This document shows, in pieces, positions 1-11,556 of a stretch of DNA of 64,000 nt. The translations under genes were made by a program, and so were the position numbers. The stretch comes from Desmodesmus armatus (Eukaryota; Chlorophyta; Chlorophyceae; Sphaeropleales; Scenedesmaceae). Every line of letters starts with the position of its first letter. Positions within the stretch are counted from its first letter, which is position 1. Location of the stretch: the NCBI GenBank assembly GCA_007449985.2, contig VIIQ02000076.1, positions 207,203 through 271,202 of the forward strand, given 5' to 3'. Under the pieces are notes generated by a model. That model was not told the DNA's origin, did no database searches, and saw only the letters and a list, made by a program, of their open reading frames with translations.

Positions 1-349
1 CAAGCCCAACCTTGCTCAAAGTCAGCCAATAACATAAGACTGTTACTGTTACATGGTTGAGGCCGACAACAGCATCATGCTGGATCCCACTGGCTAGTAC
101 GTGCACTGCATCACCTGGGCATGGTGGCGAGAGCCACACCAATTCAGTATTGCTACAACCCAACAGGACTGTGACAACAGCCGGCCACTGATGAGTCTGC
201 TACCACAACTCAATCAAGGTAGGCAAGTGCACGAAGTCTGCGCTGCTGCACGGCATGACAGCACACACCTAAATCACATTTACAACGTGCAGCACATACA
301 CTATAGTACCGCAGTACCGTAGTACGGCACGAGGGGATGCTGTATTACA

Positions 350-381
350 AAAAAGAGAAAGAGAGAGAGCGAGAGAGAGAT
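350..381. repeat. GA-rich microsatellite
   Basis: A purine run of GA/GAGA units within an otherwise gene-free stretch (1-529). The rest of that stretch shows no coding pattern I can support; it lies just downstream of the TLC-domain gene on the minus strand and probably contains its 3' UTR. Confidence 0.6.
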
Positions 382-529
382 GGCGCCAAGTGCCAGGTAC
401 ACGGGAGAACGGGGGTGACTGCACCGCAGTCGCACGTCCCCACCATGCCCCCAGCTGCATAAGGCACCCTAGGTGTAGGAAAAAGTGATAGGACGACTGG
501 GAATGGATGATTTTTTTCTGGTTGCCAAC

Positions 530-1578
530 TCATGGATCAGCACCGTCACCGCTGACTGCGGGGTCTTTGACCGGGGCCACTGGCAGTAGCTTCGCCAATT
601 CGTCCACACGGCGCTTGTTCAAGCGGTAGATGCCCCAGAAGGTGCGCATTGAGAGAATATGTGCGGGCACAAAAGCAGCCATGGTGGTCAGCATAATCAC
701 CTTGCTGGTGACTGTGAGTAGGCCCCAGGACGCAATGGTGTAAGCAAGCGGCACCACCTCAACACATCGATAAATGACACCAGTTGATACCATGAAGAAC
801 AGCGCCAAACGCTTCTTCGCAAGGAAGTTATCAAGCTGCAGGTAATAGGCAAAAAGAGCCACAAAGAAGACAGCATCGAAGCTTGTGTTGAACGCCATGC
901 ACAGTGTCCATGAGGCGAGCAAGGCGCGCTGCAGGTCACTTTCTGCAAGAGTAACCGCAATCGCAACTGACACAACAGAGGCTGTGTGATGCAGCCACAC
1001 GTCATACCCAACGTTTCTCCTGTAGATTAGCTCAAAAATGTGTGACATAACCCCCAGAGATACTCCAACACTGAAGTAGGTGCTGAGTGCAGCATCTTGG
1101 GGCCACAGGGGCACTCCACCCCATGTTGCAGCCACCTGCTTGACCACAGGGATCGCTAAGCCCAGGCCAGTGATGTAGACCATTGCCTTGATGAAGGCCG
1201 TGACAGCACTCCTCCGCTTGTCGTCGGCTGGAAAAAGAGCAATGCACAGGGACATTGGTAGGAGCAGGCGCAGGGGCAGGCGCAAGGGCATGGGCACAAC
1301 AGCGGTCAGACACAGCCTGTGTGCCACCTGCGTGCATGCACACCATGCTGCCTAGCTAGCACGATTGCCCGAATTCTCAAGTGGACCATGTCTGACTGCT
1401 AACTTGCTAGCTAGATTGTATCAGTACTGCCACCCCCTCCTCACACACATTTGCACGGCTGGCGCCAGCGCTGGCATGTCTTGTGCAGCACAGCATCAAG
1501 GATGACGGCCACGGCAGCAAAGCCAAGGGGCGCAAAAAATAAGGCGAGTATCCACTGGGGTGCCTTGTTGCTCTGCAT
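530..1578 (-). CDS. TLC-domain (TRAM-LAG1-CLN8) multi-pass membrane protein
   Basis: Two exons are supported: 1578-1447 (44 codons from ATG) and 1327-530, joined at phase 0 across a 119-base intron (donor GTGTGAGG, acceptor GCACGCAG). The predicted protein has 309 residues. Exon 1 holds one hydrophobic helix (WILALFFAPLGFAAVAVI). Exon 2 holds about five more, and in the middle the motif YDVWLHHTASVV, where the paired histidines resemble the conserved His region of TLC domains. Family members act in the ER or other endomembranes: ceramide synthases, and TLCD proteins that shape membrane lipid composition. The Lag1 signature of true ceramide synthases is not clear here, so a TLCD-like role is the safer call. 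The C-terminus is short and cytosolic-looking (Lys/Arg then Pro/Asp). The family call rests on motif and hydrophobicity pattern only. Confidence 0.7.
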
Positions 1579-2585
1579 GTCGCACTTCGTCGTCTACGCG
1601 CAGTGACTGCAGTCGATAATTGGTTGCGCTGGAGGACCCCAGCTTGGGGTGGATGGCGGCAACGAACTATACGTAATCGAGAGCGCTCAAAAAGAGTCGC
1701 AATACCTATGGAGTGTGCGCGTGTGTTGTTTTTCAGCCGTCTAGGTGGCCTTCGATCAGGGGCCCCAGCACACCCCCCTGGAAGCCCAGACCATGTCCAA
1801 GGCAAAACTGCGGGGCGCACCCTTCCCTTTCAGTATAGAATGCTTGAAGAAAAATTATCGACTGTATTTGCGTGGTTTGCAGCCCCTTCCAAGACTCGTT
1901 TTAGTCATGAATGCTGAGGCATAAGCAGGCGAACTTGTTTGCTACAATTGATGCCGACTACTCCAACAGGAAAAAGTCCATGATTCCATGTTTCCTCTCG
2001 ACACCTCGAGCATAGCTGTCCCCGCGAGCGTACAAGTACCTCGGGGAAGATCTATTCCTTGCCAGGCTGTGCCGCAATCAGTCGAGGATTCCAAGCTGCT
2101 TTGCGCTGAATGTGACACTATAATTTTTGGACTACAAAAGCAGCATGCTGCGCTGCAGGAGGCAGCCAAGCGCGGCAGGTCCACCCCCCTGCCCCCCCCC
2201 CCCCAGCCCACCCCCAACAGCTGTGCAGGAGCAGCAGCTGCACCAGGACGGCATGCAGCCGAGCAGGTCCGGATCAATGTTGTGGGTGTCAATGGAATAG
2301 CGTCAGCAGCGTCTTGACAGCATGCATGCGACAGCTGGGTCAGTGATGAGTCACCCCCGCCACCTTGATCCCACACGTGCATTGTGCATGCAGGCTGCCA
2401 CACCAGTGCCGATCAGCAGCCCAGAGCAGCGCCAGCAGCCGCAAGAGCAGCCACCGTCACAGCCACCCCAGCAGCCGCCAGCATCACCGCTCCTAGGGCG
2501 GCGACCATTTGATGACAATCATTGACAATGACAATCATTGCCATCATATCTCATTGAATGAGACATGTCTAGATCTCTCTAGAGG
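1579..2585. other. No supportable gene; C-rich runs
   Basis: About 1 kb between the TLC gene and a LINE fragment. It contains a C homopolymer run near 2194-2206 and several short open frames, including a plus-strand frame at 1988-2317 with Ala/Pro-rich sequence and one CxxC. None has recognisable domains or splice context. The first few hundred bases probably include the minus-strand promoter of the TLC gene. Confidence 0.4.
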
Positions 2586-3208
2586 TTGATCTCTGTAGAG
2601 TTTGACACGCATGTGACTTGTGCTGCTTTGTGTAATGGCGCCTCATCAGATTGTATCCTTTCGAACTGCGGCCGGTGGCAGGATTACCCCGCCTATGTCC
2701 GTTGGTCCGCAGGGATCTCTCGCAACATGTTACGCTCCTTGGCATGTTTCCGCCGGAGTTGGCTGCTCATGACTTGGAAGTGGAGACTATGAAGTGGGAG
2801 TATCAAGACTTTGAGGGGACCCGTGTACGCGCCCCTGTGCCGCGGTCGGAGCGTGTGTGCAGACTGTGTGATGCAGGGGTTGGAGATGAGTTGCACATGA
2901 TTGCTGAGTGCAGTGCCTATGCCACCGTGAGACAACATCATTCTCACTTGTTTGAGTGCCTCGGTGGTTGGCAGCATGTAGCCAGCCAACAGCTGTCTTC
3001 TGCGGAAGTTCGGCAGTTCATGTCTCAAGAGCAGCACTTGGTGGCTGGTTTTATGTATGAGTGCTCACAGCGTCGGTGGCAGCACCCGCCACCAGAACTT
3101 GTGGCCGAGCCTGCTGGTGTCGTTGCCTCTGAAGAAGAGGAGATCATTGAAGCAGCTCAAGCTGGTTCAGCGGATATGTTTCCGGATGAGTTGTTGGATG
3201 ACTTCTGA
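2586..3208 (+). pseudogene. 3' fragment of a non-LTR retrotransposon (LINE) pol, zf-RVT-like end
   Basis: The open frame ending at 3208 carries, near its middle, Cys-x2-Cys-x8-His-x4-Cys (in CRLCDAGVGDELHMIAECSAY). That arrangement is typical of the C-terminal zinc-binding segment behind the reverse transcriptase of algal and plant LINEs. It is followed by an acidic tail ending in DELLDDF. No reverse transcriptase domain is found upstream, so this is a 5'-truncated copy, the usual outcome of LINE insertion. A GTA/TAG microsatellite tract (about 3328-3341) lies shortly downstream and may mark the 3' tail. The first Met is arbitrary because the fragment begins inside the domain. Confidence 0.6.
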
Positions 3209-4947
3209 GGCGCATTCTGGTGCTAGTGTTTTTCTCTCACGCGAGTGCTTTGAGGAGTGCTTATGCCCTATGAGCCTTGTTTGGCTCCTGAAAGGGCGAT
3301 CAGGCGAGGCCCTGATCCAGTCAAGAAGTAGTAGTAGTAGCATATCCCCGCACCGCTGTATGCGGTTGGGTGCAGTCTGGTTGAAGTTGAATGCCAGCAG
3401 CACCACATATGCGTCAGTGGTGATGATTGGGTCCAAATTTGGCCGAGTGGAGTCAGCCACAAGAATGATTGCACTATGCTGGCCATGATGGTTCTGTTTC
3501 ACAGCCTGTCACTGGGCAGCAGTGCATTCTTGCTGCTTGGCAGCTGCTTACGCCTGTTGGGTGCTGTGGTGCTGACAGCTCATACTATGCGTGTAGTATG
3601 TGCAGCACCATTGTTCCTGCGCTGGGGACAAGGCGCCCTGAGATCCATGTTTACCTTGAGCAGACGGCAGCACTGTTCATGCATGAACATGGCTGTTCAT
3701 GCATGAATATGGCTGGGCACATGTAATTGTTTGGCTCCATCAGGACTGCTAAATACAACTATGAAGCACGTACTGTTACCGGTATGCTTTGTGTAAACCA
3801 AATCGCGTGCTTACCAGCTCGCTCTCCCCCACCTCAATGACACAGTGTCATGCCTTGGCAGTGCATACACCGGCCTACTAACAACAGTTTGGATTGTTGT
3901 CACTGATGTACACACCACATGCCATGTCCGACCATCAACACTGGCCAGAGTTGATGTGTACGTGTGTACCATGGTACACACGTGACAGAATAACACCATG
4001 TATGATACTTGGCTGCAGAAGAAGTCCTCAATGCAGGAGGGGCACACACTCGTGGCTAGCAGCTCCAGCCTAGCTGCAATGTGTCGGCAGCAACTCTGGC
4101 CACCGACTCACACAGTAACCCCCGTGCGAACTGCCCCTGCCCCAGGTACGGGGCATGCACAGGGTGGTACGACACATGATTACGTAACGGTAAACCCCCC
4201 GTATACGGTAAACCCCACGACAAGCGGCACCTTTGTGCCGCAAAGGTGCCGGGGCCCCCCGTTGACAAGAGGCCAGTGATGTTGGCATCATGAATGCAGA
4301 CAACACGTCTTGATGTCGTGCAAGCAATGCAGGGTGATGGTGCTGCTCACACAGAGCACTAGGTGTTGCACTGTGACGCCATCACAGCCACTGGACATTG
4401 CATGCAGGCTCTGTTCACACACACCAAGTCTCAGACTCTTGAAGGTGGCTTGCTCGGCAACCTGCTAGGCAGGGCCAGTGCACACAACCTGAACACAAAA
4501 TACCAGCAGCCCAAAGCAGAGCTCCTAGGCCCCATAGGGTTCCTTACCAAGTAGTGCACTCACTAGTAGCGCATGCACATAGTACGCGAAACAGTGAGCG
4601 CACAGTGTTTCAAGCCCTACTGCATTCAACACAGAAGCTCAGCACATCACACTTGGTGTGAGCTTTACAAAGTGGACATGCCCCCACCGCAGTACGTACA
4701 GTACTCAGTACCACGGTAGTATGGCCTTAAATTGGGGAGGCAACGACTGTGTGAAAGGTGGGCATATAACAATTCTGTGAAAGTGTATGGTGTTGAGGCA
4801 AACCATGCAACAGCCCAGCGGACATATCATCCTGTGGTGCCACTCAAGTCATTTTCTCACCCTTGCACCGGGCCCACAAGGCGACTGCACACTGGCCCGG
4901 GGCAGATCAACCCAGTGACCACCCTGGTTCAGATCACACCCTCCTCC
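3209..4947. other. Intergenic; small hairpin, no gene seen
   Basis: About 1.7 kb without a supportable coding region. It contains a perfect 10-bp-arm hairpin at about 4225-4252 (GGCACCTTTG and its complement around TGCCG), next to two copies of a GGTAAACCCC motif, and direct repeats of CATGCATGAA around 3678-3710. Short frames here have no domain features. Confidence 0.4.
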
Positions 4948-5067
4948 CATGCCATGCCATGCCATGCCATGCCATGCCATGCCATGCCATGCCATGCCAT
5001 GCCATGCCATGCCATGCCATGCCATGCCATGCCATGCCATGCCATGCCATGCCATGTCATGCCATGC
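4948..5067. repeat. GCCAT pentanucleotide satellite (about 23 units)
   Basis: An uninterrupted tandem array of the 5-base unit GCCAT with one variant unit (GTCAT) near the 3' end. It lies about 50 bases beyond the stop codon of the minus-strand IQ-motif gene, so it may be transcribed in its 3' UTR. The frames open across it on both strands are artefacts of the repeat, because a 5-base unit has no stop in several frames. Confidence 0.95.
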
Positions 5068-5113
5068 AGGCACAGCTTCCGCCAGGGCACCCCTTGCAAA
5101 AAACACAGGCTTG

Positions 5114-8100
5114 TCACTGCACTGACCTACGCCCTGCACTTGGCACCAGCCTGCCGCCCCTTGACCCCGCCCCTACCGCCTGCCCCGTCCCACCCACACG
5201 ACCGCCAGAAGGCTTGCTGCCATCGTTGCTGAAGCTGTTCCGCCGTGGCCGCTGCTCCGTCAGCCCATCACCCCCTGCTCCCACCAACCCCACAGGGCTG
5301 ACGGGCCCTGACAAGACGCCCCTACCAGCAGCAGCAGCCCCAATCAACCCTAAACCCGGTAGGGTCTTAGTCGGGGTGGTACTGCCACTACCTCCAGAGT
5401 TCCTGCCGCTGCTCCTTCCGCCCACCCTGCTGCCGGCAGCGGCGCCGCTGCTCGGCAAAATGCTGCCGGTGACACCATTGCCACCTGGGGACTTAGTCCC
5501 CACACCAACAGCAGCAACAGCAGGGATCGGGCTCTTCAAGCTGCGGCCGATGGGTTCGGCTAGCCATGCTGCACAGCGGTTGCTGCCTGCCTGTTGAGCC
5601 GCAGCAGTGGCCAGACCCATAGGCTTGAGGGCCCCTGCCTCGCCTCCCTTGGAGCCCTTGCTGCTAGTACCCCTGACCCCTGAGCTCCCCTGCTTTGCTG
5701 CTGCAACACCTGCTGTAACACCTGTTGATGTGCTAGTAGCCTCTGAGGAAGGCTGATCTATCATGATGTTACTGGCTCTGCCAAGAGCCCCTGGGTGGTG
5801 AGGTGTGCTGACACTGCTCCTGTGAACACTGCCATCCAGCTGGAAGCCAAGGGCTGCAGTACTGCTGGCAGCATCCCCACCATCCTCCCCGGCTGTTGCT
5901 GCCATGCGGCGAGCTACCTCTAGCTTCTGACTCACACTCGACCGGCTAGCACTAGCCGGCCTACCAACCCCTGCCCCTGCCCCTGCTGCACTCCCTGCTT
6001 TCACTGTGAGCACAGGGGCAGCAGCAGCGGGAGTAAGGTCCACAGACATCGCCGGCCGTGCTGCGACAGCAGCAGCAGCATCTGCCGACATGTCCGCTGA
6101 CTTCTGGCCTTGCTGCCGCGACAGGAGATTCCCCCTGGGCCCCGGTCTTCCTCCAACAGTACTGGCAGCATCCTTGGGTGGGTGAGGGCTTTTCCCGGGG
6201 GACCCTGGTCCCCAGGCTGGCATAGTGTGCCGGCTGGGAAATAAGGGAGGGCTGGAGTTTGTGCTGCTACATGCCCCGTCTGACATAGTGCCATTGGTCG
6301 GCGAGGGAGGGCCTGTGTGTAGCTGGACCTGCTGCCGGGCGACAGCGACAGCAACAGCTGGCGGCTTGGGCCGTCCCACTGAGGTTGCAGGTGCTGTTGG
6401 GGCATAGAGCGCACTCTTAGCTGCAAGGGGGACGCCTGAAGCCGGGACTGAGGGGTCGACGGCTGAGACCCTACTGCTTTTGCTGCTTGTGGGCTGCGCA
6501 CCTGAGGCAAAGAAGCTGCTGCCGGCAGCCAGTGCCACGCCAGTGCTGGCAGCAGCATTGGCAGCGACAGCTAGTGTTGCTGTCTCAGCTGCTGCTGCTG
6601 TTTTCTTGCTGGGCTTGTAGAAGCTGCTGCTGCTGGTGACATCTGCTGCCGTCACTAGCACTGCTCTGTTGGGCTGGAAGCCCACCTCCCCTTGCCCCAC
6701 CCTTGGTGCTGCTTTAGGCTGTGAGCCTGAGCCAACACGGCCAGCCTTAGCATCAGTGCCAGCAGCATGTAGATGCGTGCTGTCCTGAGCTTGTGCGGGT
6801 GCTGTTGCTGGGGCCGGCTCTGCTGCAAGGCCAGGGCTGTTTCTCAACTGGCCTGCTGGTGAGGCTGCACTGGAACCTTGGATTTGAGTCCAGACACTCT
6901 CAAAAGATGGCCTGTTGGATGCACTGTCGCCCTTGACTGGTGCATCGCAGCTAACAAACTCCACGCTGCCCCTGTTGCTCTTGCTGCTGTGGCCCTTCGG
7001 ACTGCCTGCTGCGTTGGACCCAACCCCAGCTGGGGCTAAACCGCTGCTTGGGCCGGCTAAACCCCCTGAGAGGCTGCAGGAGCTTGCGTCCGCTGCTTGG
7101 TCTGGATCCGTGCTGGCCTGTCCAGGAGCAGCATTGCTGCTGTGCGCACCCCCACACAGGGACAGCACTGCCTCCCTGTTGGCCAGGGAGACAGTGGCGG
7201 CCTCCAGGTAAGCTGCCGCAGCAGCAGCACCCCGCGCAACGACGTCTGAGTGAACAGGCGGTGTGCTGCTGCTGTTGAGGCCCTCGGGGTCAGACCATGA
7301 GGTTCGTGCTGTCGCACAACTGGACAGCAGCGGTGATGGCAGCTGGGAGCTGCGTTCGATCGACTCTGCTGTGACGAAGCGGCTTGCATCTGCAGTCCGG
7401 CCACCTGGTGGGGTTCCGACCCCGGGTGATGGACCTGCTGACTGCTGCCGGTGCGGCGGCTGCTGCGGCTGCTGCTGCGGCGGCTGCTGTGGCGGCGGCT
7501 GCTGCTGCGCCGAGAGATCGACAGAGCCGCGCCTGAAGAGGTTGCGCACAAACTCAACGCTGCGGCGCCTACTGACGGGCGGGGTGGGCTGCAGTGGTGG
7601 TTGCGCTGTTGTTGTGCCTGCTGTGTGGGGCTCCTGGCTGCGTGGTGTGCTGCTGCCGGGGCCAATGTCAGCTCCCATTTCCAAGGCAGTGGTCCTTCTG
7701 CTGGGGTTGTTGCTGGTGGCAGGGCTGCCCTGCATGGTTCACACAATCAAAAGTGAGTGACACACACACATTGCTATATCTGTAGAACCGTGATTCTGGA
7801 TGTAGCGTAGTGTCTCTGCTGACCTGTCTCACTTGTTCCACATGAAGTTCAGTTCTGCCTGACCCTGCGGACGTCCGGGTCCGGGTTGACCCCCACAGAA
7901 AAGGGCAGCACACTGTGTGCGGCATACTTGAGGGTGCAACACTCTGATGACAGCAGCTCACCTGGCTTGCTCTGTAGCCCCCACCCCCAAAGAAGGCAGT
8001 CAGGTCCTGGCTGACCCGCCTCAGGAGGCCCACAGGCTTGCTATCTGAGTCAGGGGCCCGGATGCCGCTGCTGTCGCGTGAGAGGTCCGCGGTTCGAGCC

Positions 8101-10584
8101 TTGCTGCCCCCACCACCGCCAAAAAACGCTGCAAGGTCCATGGATAGACGGGTGGTGAGCCTTGGCTTGCTGACAGCACCACCGCTTGATGAGTTCCCAG
8201 CGCTGCTGCTGCCACGGGATGGGGCTTTTTCTGGCCCCCCTGTGCTGCTTTTGAGCCTAAAGATGCCCAACATTGAGGACACTGCGCCAGCAATGGAGGC
8301 TGTGCGCGCAACACTGCCACCAACAGCAGGTGGAACAGAGGATGCCGTTCTGCGTAGTACCAACAGCAGGCAGCACAGTGCAGTTCTGTTAGTGCGGGAA
8401 GGGCGGGTGACGTTGGAGTCAAACACATACGTGTATACACAGAAACAATTCCCTCATTGCACAAATTCTGTTGCTCACCTAGGCAGCCCTGCTTCTGCTC
8501 CCTCGTCAGACACGCGTGTCACTGCCACCTCTTGCAACAGCACCGCAGCTCCATCCTGGTTTGCCTCCAGGCTGCCGCTGCGAGCCCTGTCCATTGAACT
8601 CCTTGAGAGCCTCCTTGTTGCGATTGTGGCAGTCACTGCCCCGCGCCACTTTGACTTGCCGCCAGTTGGCGTTGGCGGTGCGATGCCGTCGTTCATCGGG
8701 GCCTCTCTGCCAATCATACGCGCCCAAGGCTGTACAACAGGCTTAGCAGACTTCTGGGCGGCCTCCTCGCCGGTCGCTCTGCTTCTACGCCACTGCGCGC
8801 TGCTGCTGCTGCCCTCGACCGGCTCCTTGTCGGAGTCGGAGTCAGACTCGTCTGCTGGGACTGTAAGTGACATGCGGCTCCTTCTGGCTGCAGCCAGGTG
8901 CTCCTCGGCCCATTGAGTCAGCTGCTGCTCCTTTTGCAGCTTCTGCTGCTTGCGGTGCTGGTGCAGACGCCAGTTGGCCTGCACAGCGACAATTCACACA
9001 CGGTACAGGAGTTGTCACTCCACTCGTAGAGCCCTTGCTACTCCGTGTGACACAAGCCTATGCCGGTGCTGTCGTTACCTGGCTACGCATCTAAAAATTG
9101 CACCCCTGAGAAACCTGTTCCACACACCTGGATGAACTTAGCTGCGCTCTCCCGCTCTGCCTCCTCAATTTGCGCCTTGTTGGCCTGCCTGTGCTTCTTC
9201 TGCGTGAGCACCTTCCTCCAACCGGCTTCCTCCTGCGGCTTCCAGGCCTCGTGAGCTGCCTTGGTAGCTGCATCATACGAGAGGTACGGCTGCTCTGGCC
9301 GCTGGAGGGCCTCGCCGCTGGGCCTGGCTGCTGCTGCTGGTGGGGCTGCTTGAAGGCGGTCCACATTCCTGCATGCCATGCACAGTGTGCGCGTGATGAA
9401 TACTGTCACAGCTAGCATGCTTTATGTTGTTTGTTGTAGACCTGCATCAGGTCCTGGTGTTTGCTGACCAGGGTCTATTCGTGGCCACAACACATTTCAA
9501 CTCTGCGAGCGAGCATCTTGATGTCAAGTGCCTGGCGGCACGGGCGGTTGATTGGAGCAGGCCACCAGCCCAGATTGTCGGCTGCTGCCCCAATTGTGGC
9601 AACTGCTGCAGATGCTGCAACAGTGTACACACAGAGATCTCTGTCTCTAGACAAACACTGCCATCGCCAAGCTTGCAAGCGTCTGCTTACTTGAGGAAGC
9701 CCCAGTCTGCCGGCAAAGCAGGCTTCTGTGGTGGTGCTGCCTGCTTGTTGCCTCCTGCTGCTGGGTCCACCCTGCCGCGCTCTTGGCTGCGCAAGCTGTA
9801 CATTGCAGCTGCATCCGCTGCTGCTATGGCCTCATTCTGCCGTGCTCTCTGGCTCTTGGCCCCTGCTGGCTTCTGAGCCTGTCCGTCAGCATCACTGCAG
9901 GGCAAGATCACATGTGCACAGAGGTGGATATCCACCAGTAGATTGTTCGACTGCCGCCGTATGACCTTTTGGCGGCGCCAATGCAGTATGTGTTGCGCAC
10001 TCCATAGCTGATTCATTGCTGATGTAGGTGTACGTATGCATGCATGCAGCTGCTAGCTGAGTCATGCTGTTCAGACATGAGAATGGTTGGTGACTGCAGC
10101 AAAGTCACCCCTGTTGGTGTTTGGCCTGAACACCTCCTACAAGAAATGTCACCTGGTGGACACTCTGCTCTCCTTGTACTCCTGCTGCACCTGTCTCAGC
10201 TCCTGTTGGCAGCCTTTGAGCATCTCCAGCACCTGAGAATCAACGAGCATGCCTGTTGGCATTGAGTGTGCTGTATGTGCAACCTTCGGATGGGGCCTTA
10301 CACCTGCATGGTGTTAGGGCCACCTGCTGGTGTGCTAAGTGCTGTTGCATACTGTGTAAATGTACAGGATCAGCTGGCCATAGCAGCAAACGTACCTCCT
10401 TTGTGACCATAACCTTCTTTGCTGCTTGTTGGAACCTCCCTGCTGCTGAGCCTGCCCGCAGCTCACCACACTCTGCATGCCCCTGCAGCAGCCTACTGCT
10501 TGCGTGTGTTGCCATAACATGCTTTGATTTCTCGCCATGTGCAGGCTCTGTGCTGTCAGGGGGCTCCGATGCTGCTTTTTGCAT
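5114..10584 (-). CDS. Large Ser/Ala-rich protein with coiled coil and IQ motif, unknown function
   Basis: Seven phase-consistent exons: 10584-10396, 10232-10153, 9894-9691, 9368-9128, 8978-8479, 8349-7962 and 7729-5114, giving about 1405 residues. The start is the first ATG in exon 1; a further 5' exon is possible. The N-terminal 250 residues are charged and helical ([27 protein letters not shown]). An IQ calmodulin-binding motif ([11 protein letters not shown], about residues 237-247) is formed exactly across the junction of exons 4 and 5. Beyond it the protein is disordered, with basic-Ser sites in repeated contexts: [44 protein letters not shown] and NRGSVEFV. These resemble phosphorylation sites of basophilic kinases (inference). 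The last exon encodes 871 residues of Ala/Ser/Gly/Pro-rich sequence with no domain I recognise. A possible small extra exon near 9450-9560 could not be fitted in phase. Confidence 0.65.
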
Positions 10585-11556
10585 GTTGCGTTCACCACGT
10601 GGGGAACGGATCTGACTGACGTGGTTTAACCAATGCAAATTGTGCCGGTTTCATGTAAAAACTTCGCTCTTGCATCGACCTTTCTGATGTTACCAGCAGC
10701 CGTACTGTTTTCATGGCTGTAGCAAGGCATGGCACGCTGTTGCAAACATCCACAAATACGAACAAGTGATGGATGCAGACGATAAAGCGCGTGCATGTGA
10801 TTGCACACCAGCGAGCAACGGTGCCGAGGAGCCAAAGTCCGTGAACTTCACCAGAGGTGCAGGGATTTGCTGAGAAGCACATGCGCCTGAAACCTGCCCT
10901 CCTGAAACAGGAGCCTCAGGCTCGTCCGTTGTTTGGTTTCGAGGCCAATTCAGCCAGACACATGGCACACAATTTGCCAGAACTGGCTGTCCCAGCCCCC
11001 ACAGTAGAGAGTGCAGTGACTCCTCGTTACCAGTGGTGATCAACAAGCCCGTGCAATTCACAGGGCCACGTGGGCCTCTATAGAACACAACACCCGAGGT
11101 TTCAGCACAGCTCAGTCCTTTGCGCCATCCGAAGCATAAACATGCCGATACACAAGCCGGGCTGGCCCTGATGACGGTCCGACAGTCAAGCCCTTCCTGG
11201 CAACACATGCATACATCACTCGCACTGGCAGGCACCTGCACCCAAGGGACCCGACCCCTGCATTGCCCTGCAACGTCCGATGAGACACACCTTACCAATT
11301 ACCTGAAAAGTCGCTGCAAACGTTGCCAAGCAAACCCAGCAGCTTACCACTGCTGGCAGACGCAAACAATAGCATTCCGGATCATTCCGTGTATGATACA
11401 TTGCAACAGTGCAGTAAGGCACGACAGCCGTATGCGCAGACAACACACTCTAAACGCTGCACCAGCCCTCATCACCCAAAACCTGCTGCTCCCGCTGCTA
11501 CGCTACAACCGCTGCCCCTCGTGCCACTGTTGCTGCTGCAGTTGCTGTGCTGCTGC
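10585..11556. other. Intergenic between IQ-motif gene and U1-70K; possible dispersed-repeat fragment
   Basis: Holds the presumed promoter of the IQ-motif gene and the 3' flank of U1-70K. On the minus strand near 11040-11080, a short translated stretch (GPVNCTGLLITTG) resembles one near 45380-45430 (GPVINCTGLLFTSA). This hints at two diverged pieces of the same mobile element. No complete gene is visible. Confidence 0.35.

Noticed and set aside
1988..2525. Possible small plus-strand gene with Pro/Gln-rich C-terminus
   Set aside because: Two disconnected frames, no domain, no convincing splice junction; composition is typical of simple-repeat DNA.
4948..5067. CRISPR-like array
   Set aside because: There are no spacers; it is a simple 5-base tandem repeat in a eukaryotic genome.
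4863..5597. Plus-strand frame of 244 codons crossing the GCCAT array
   Set aside because: Open only because the pentamer lacks stops. It is antisense to the well-supported last exon of the IQ-motif gene, and the peptide is repeat plus Pro-rich shadow.
8038..8916. Plus-strand frame of 292 codons
   Set aside because: Antisense shadow of two minus-strand exons (8978-8479 and 8349-7962) whose splice phases agree. No domain features.
9440..9570. Extra exon of the IQ-motif gene (for example [11 protein letters not shown])
   Set aside because: No acceptor/donor pair keeps phase with neighbours. Exons 3 and 4 join directly in phase without it.
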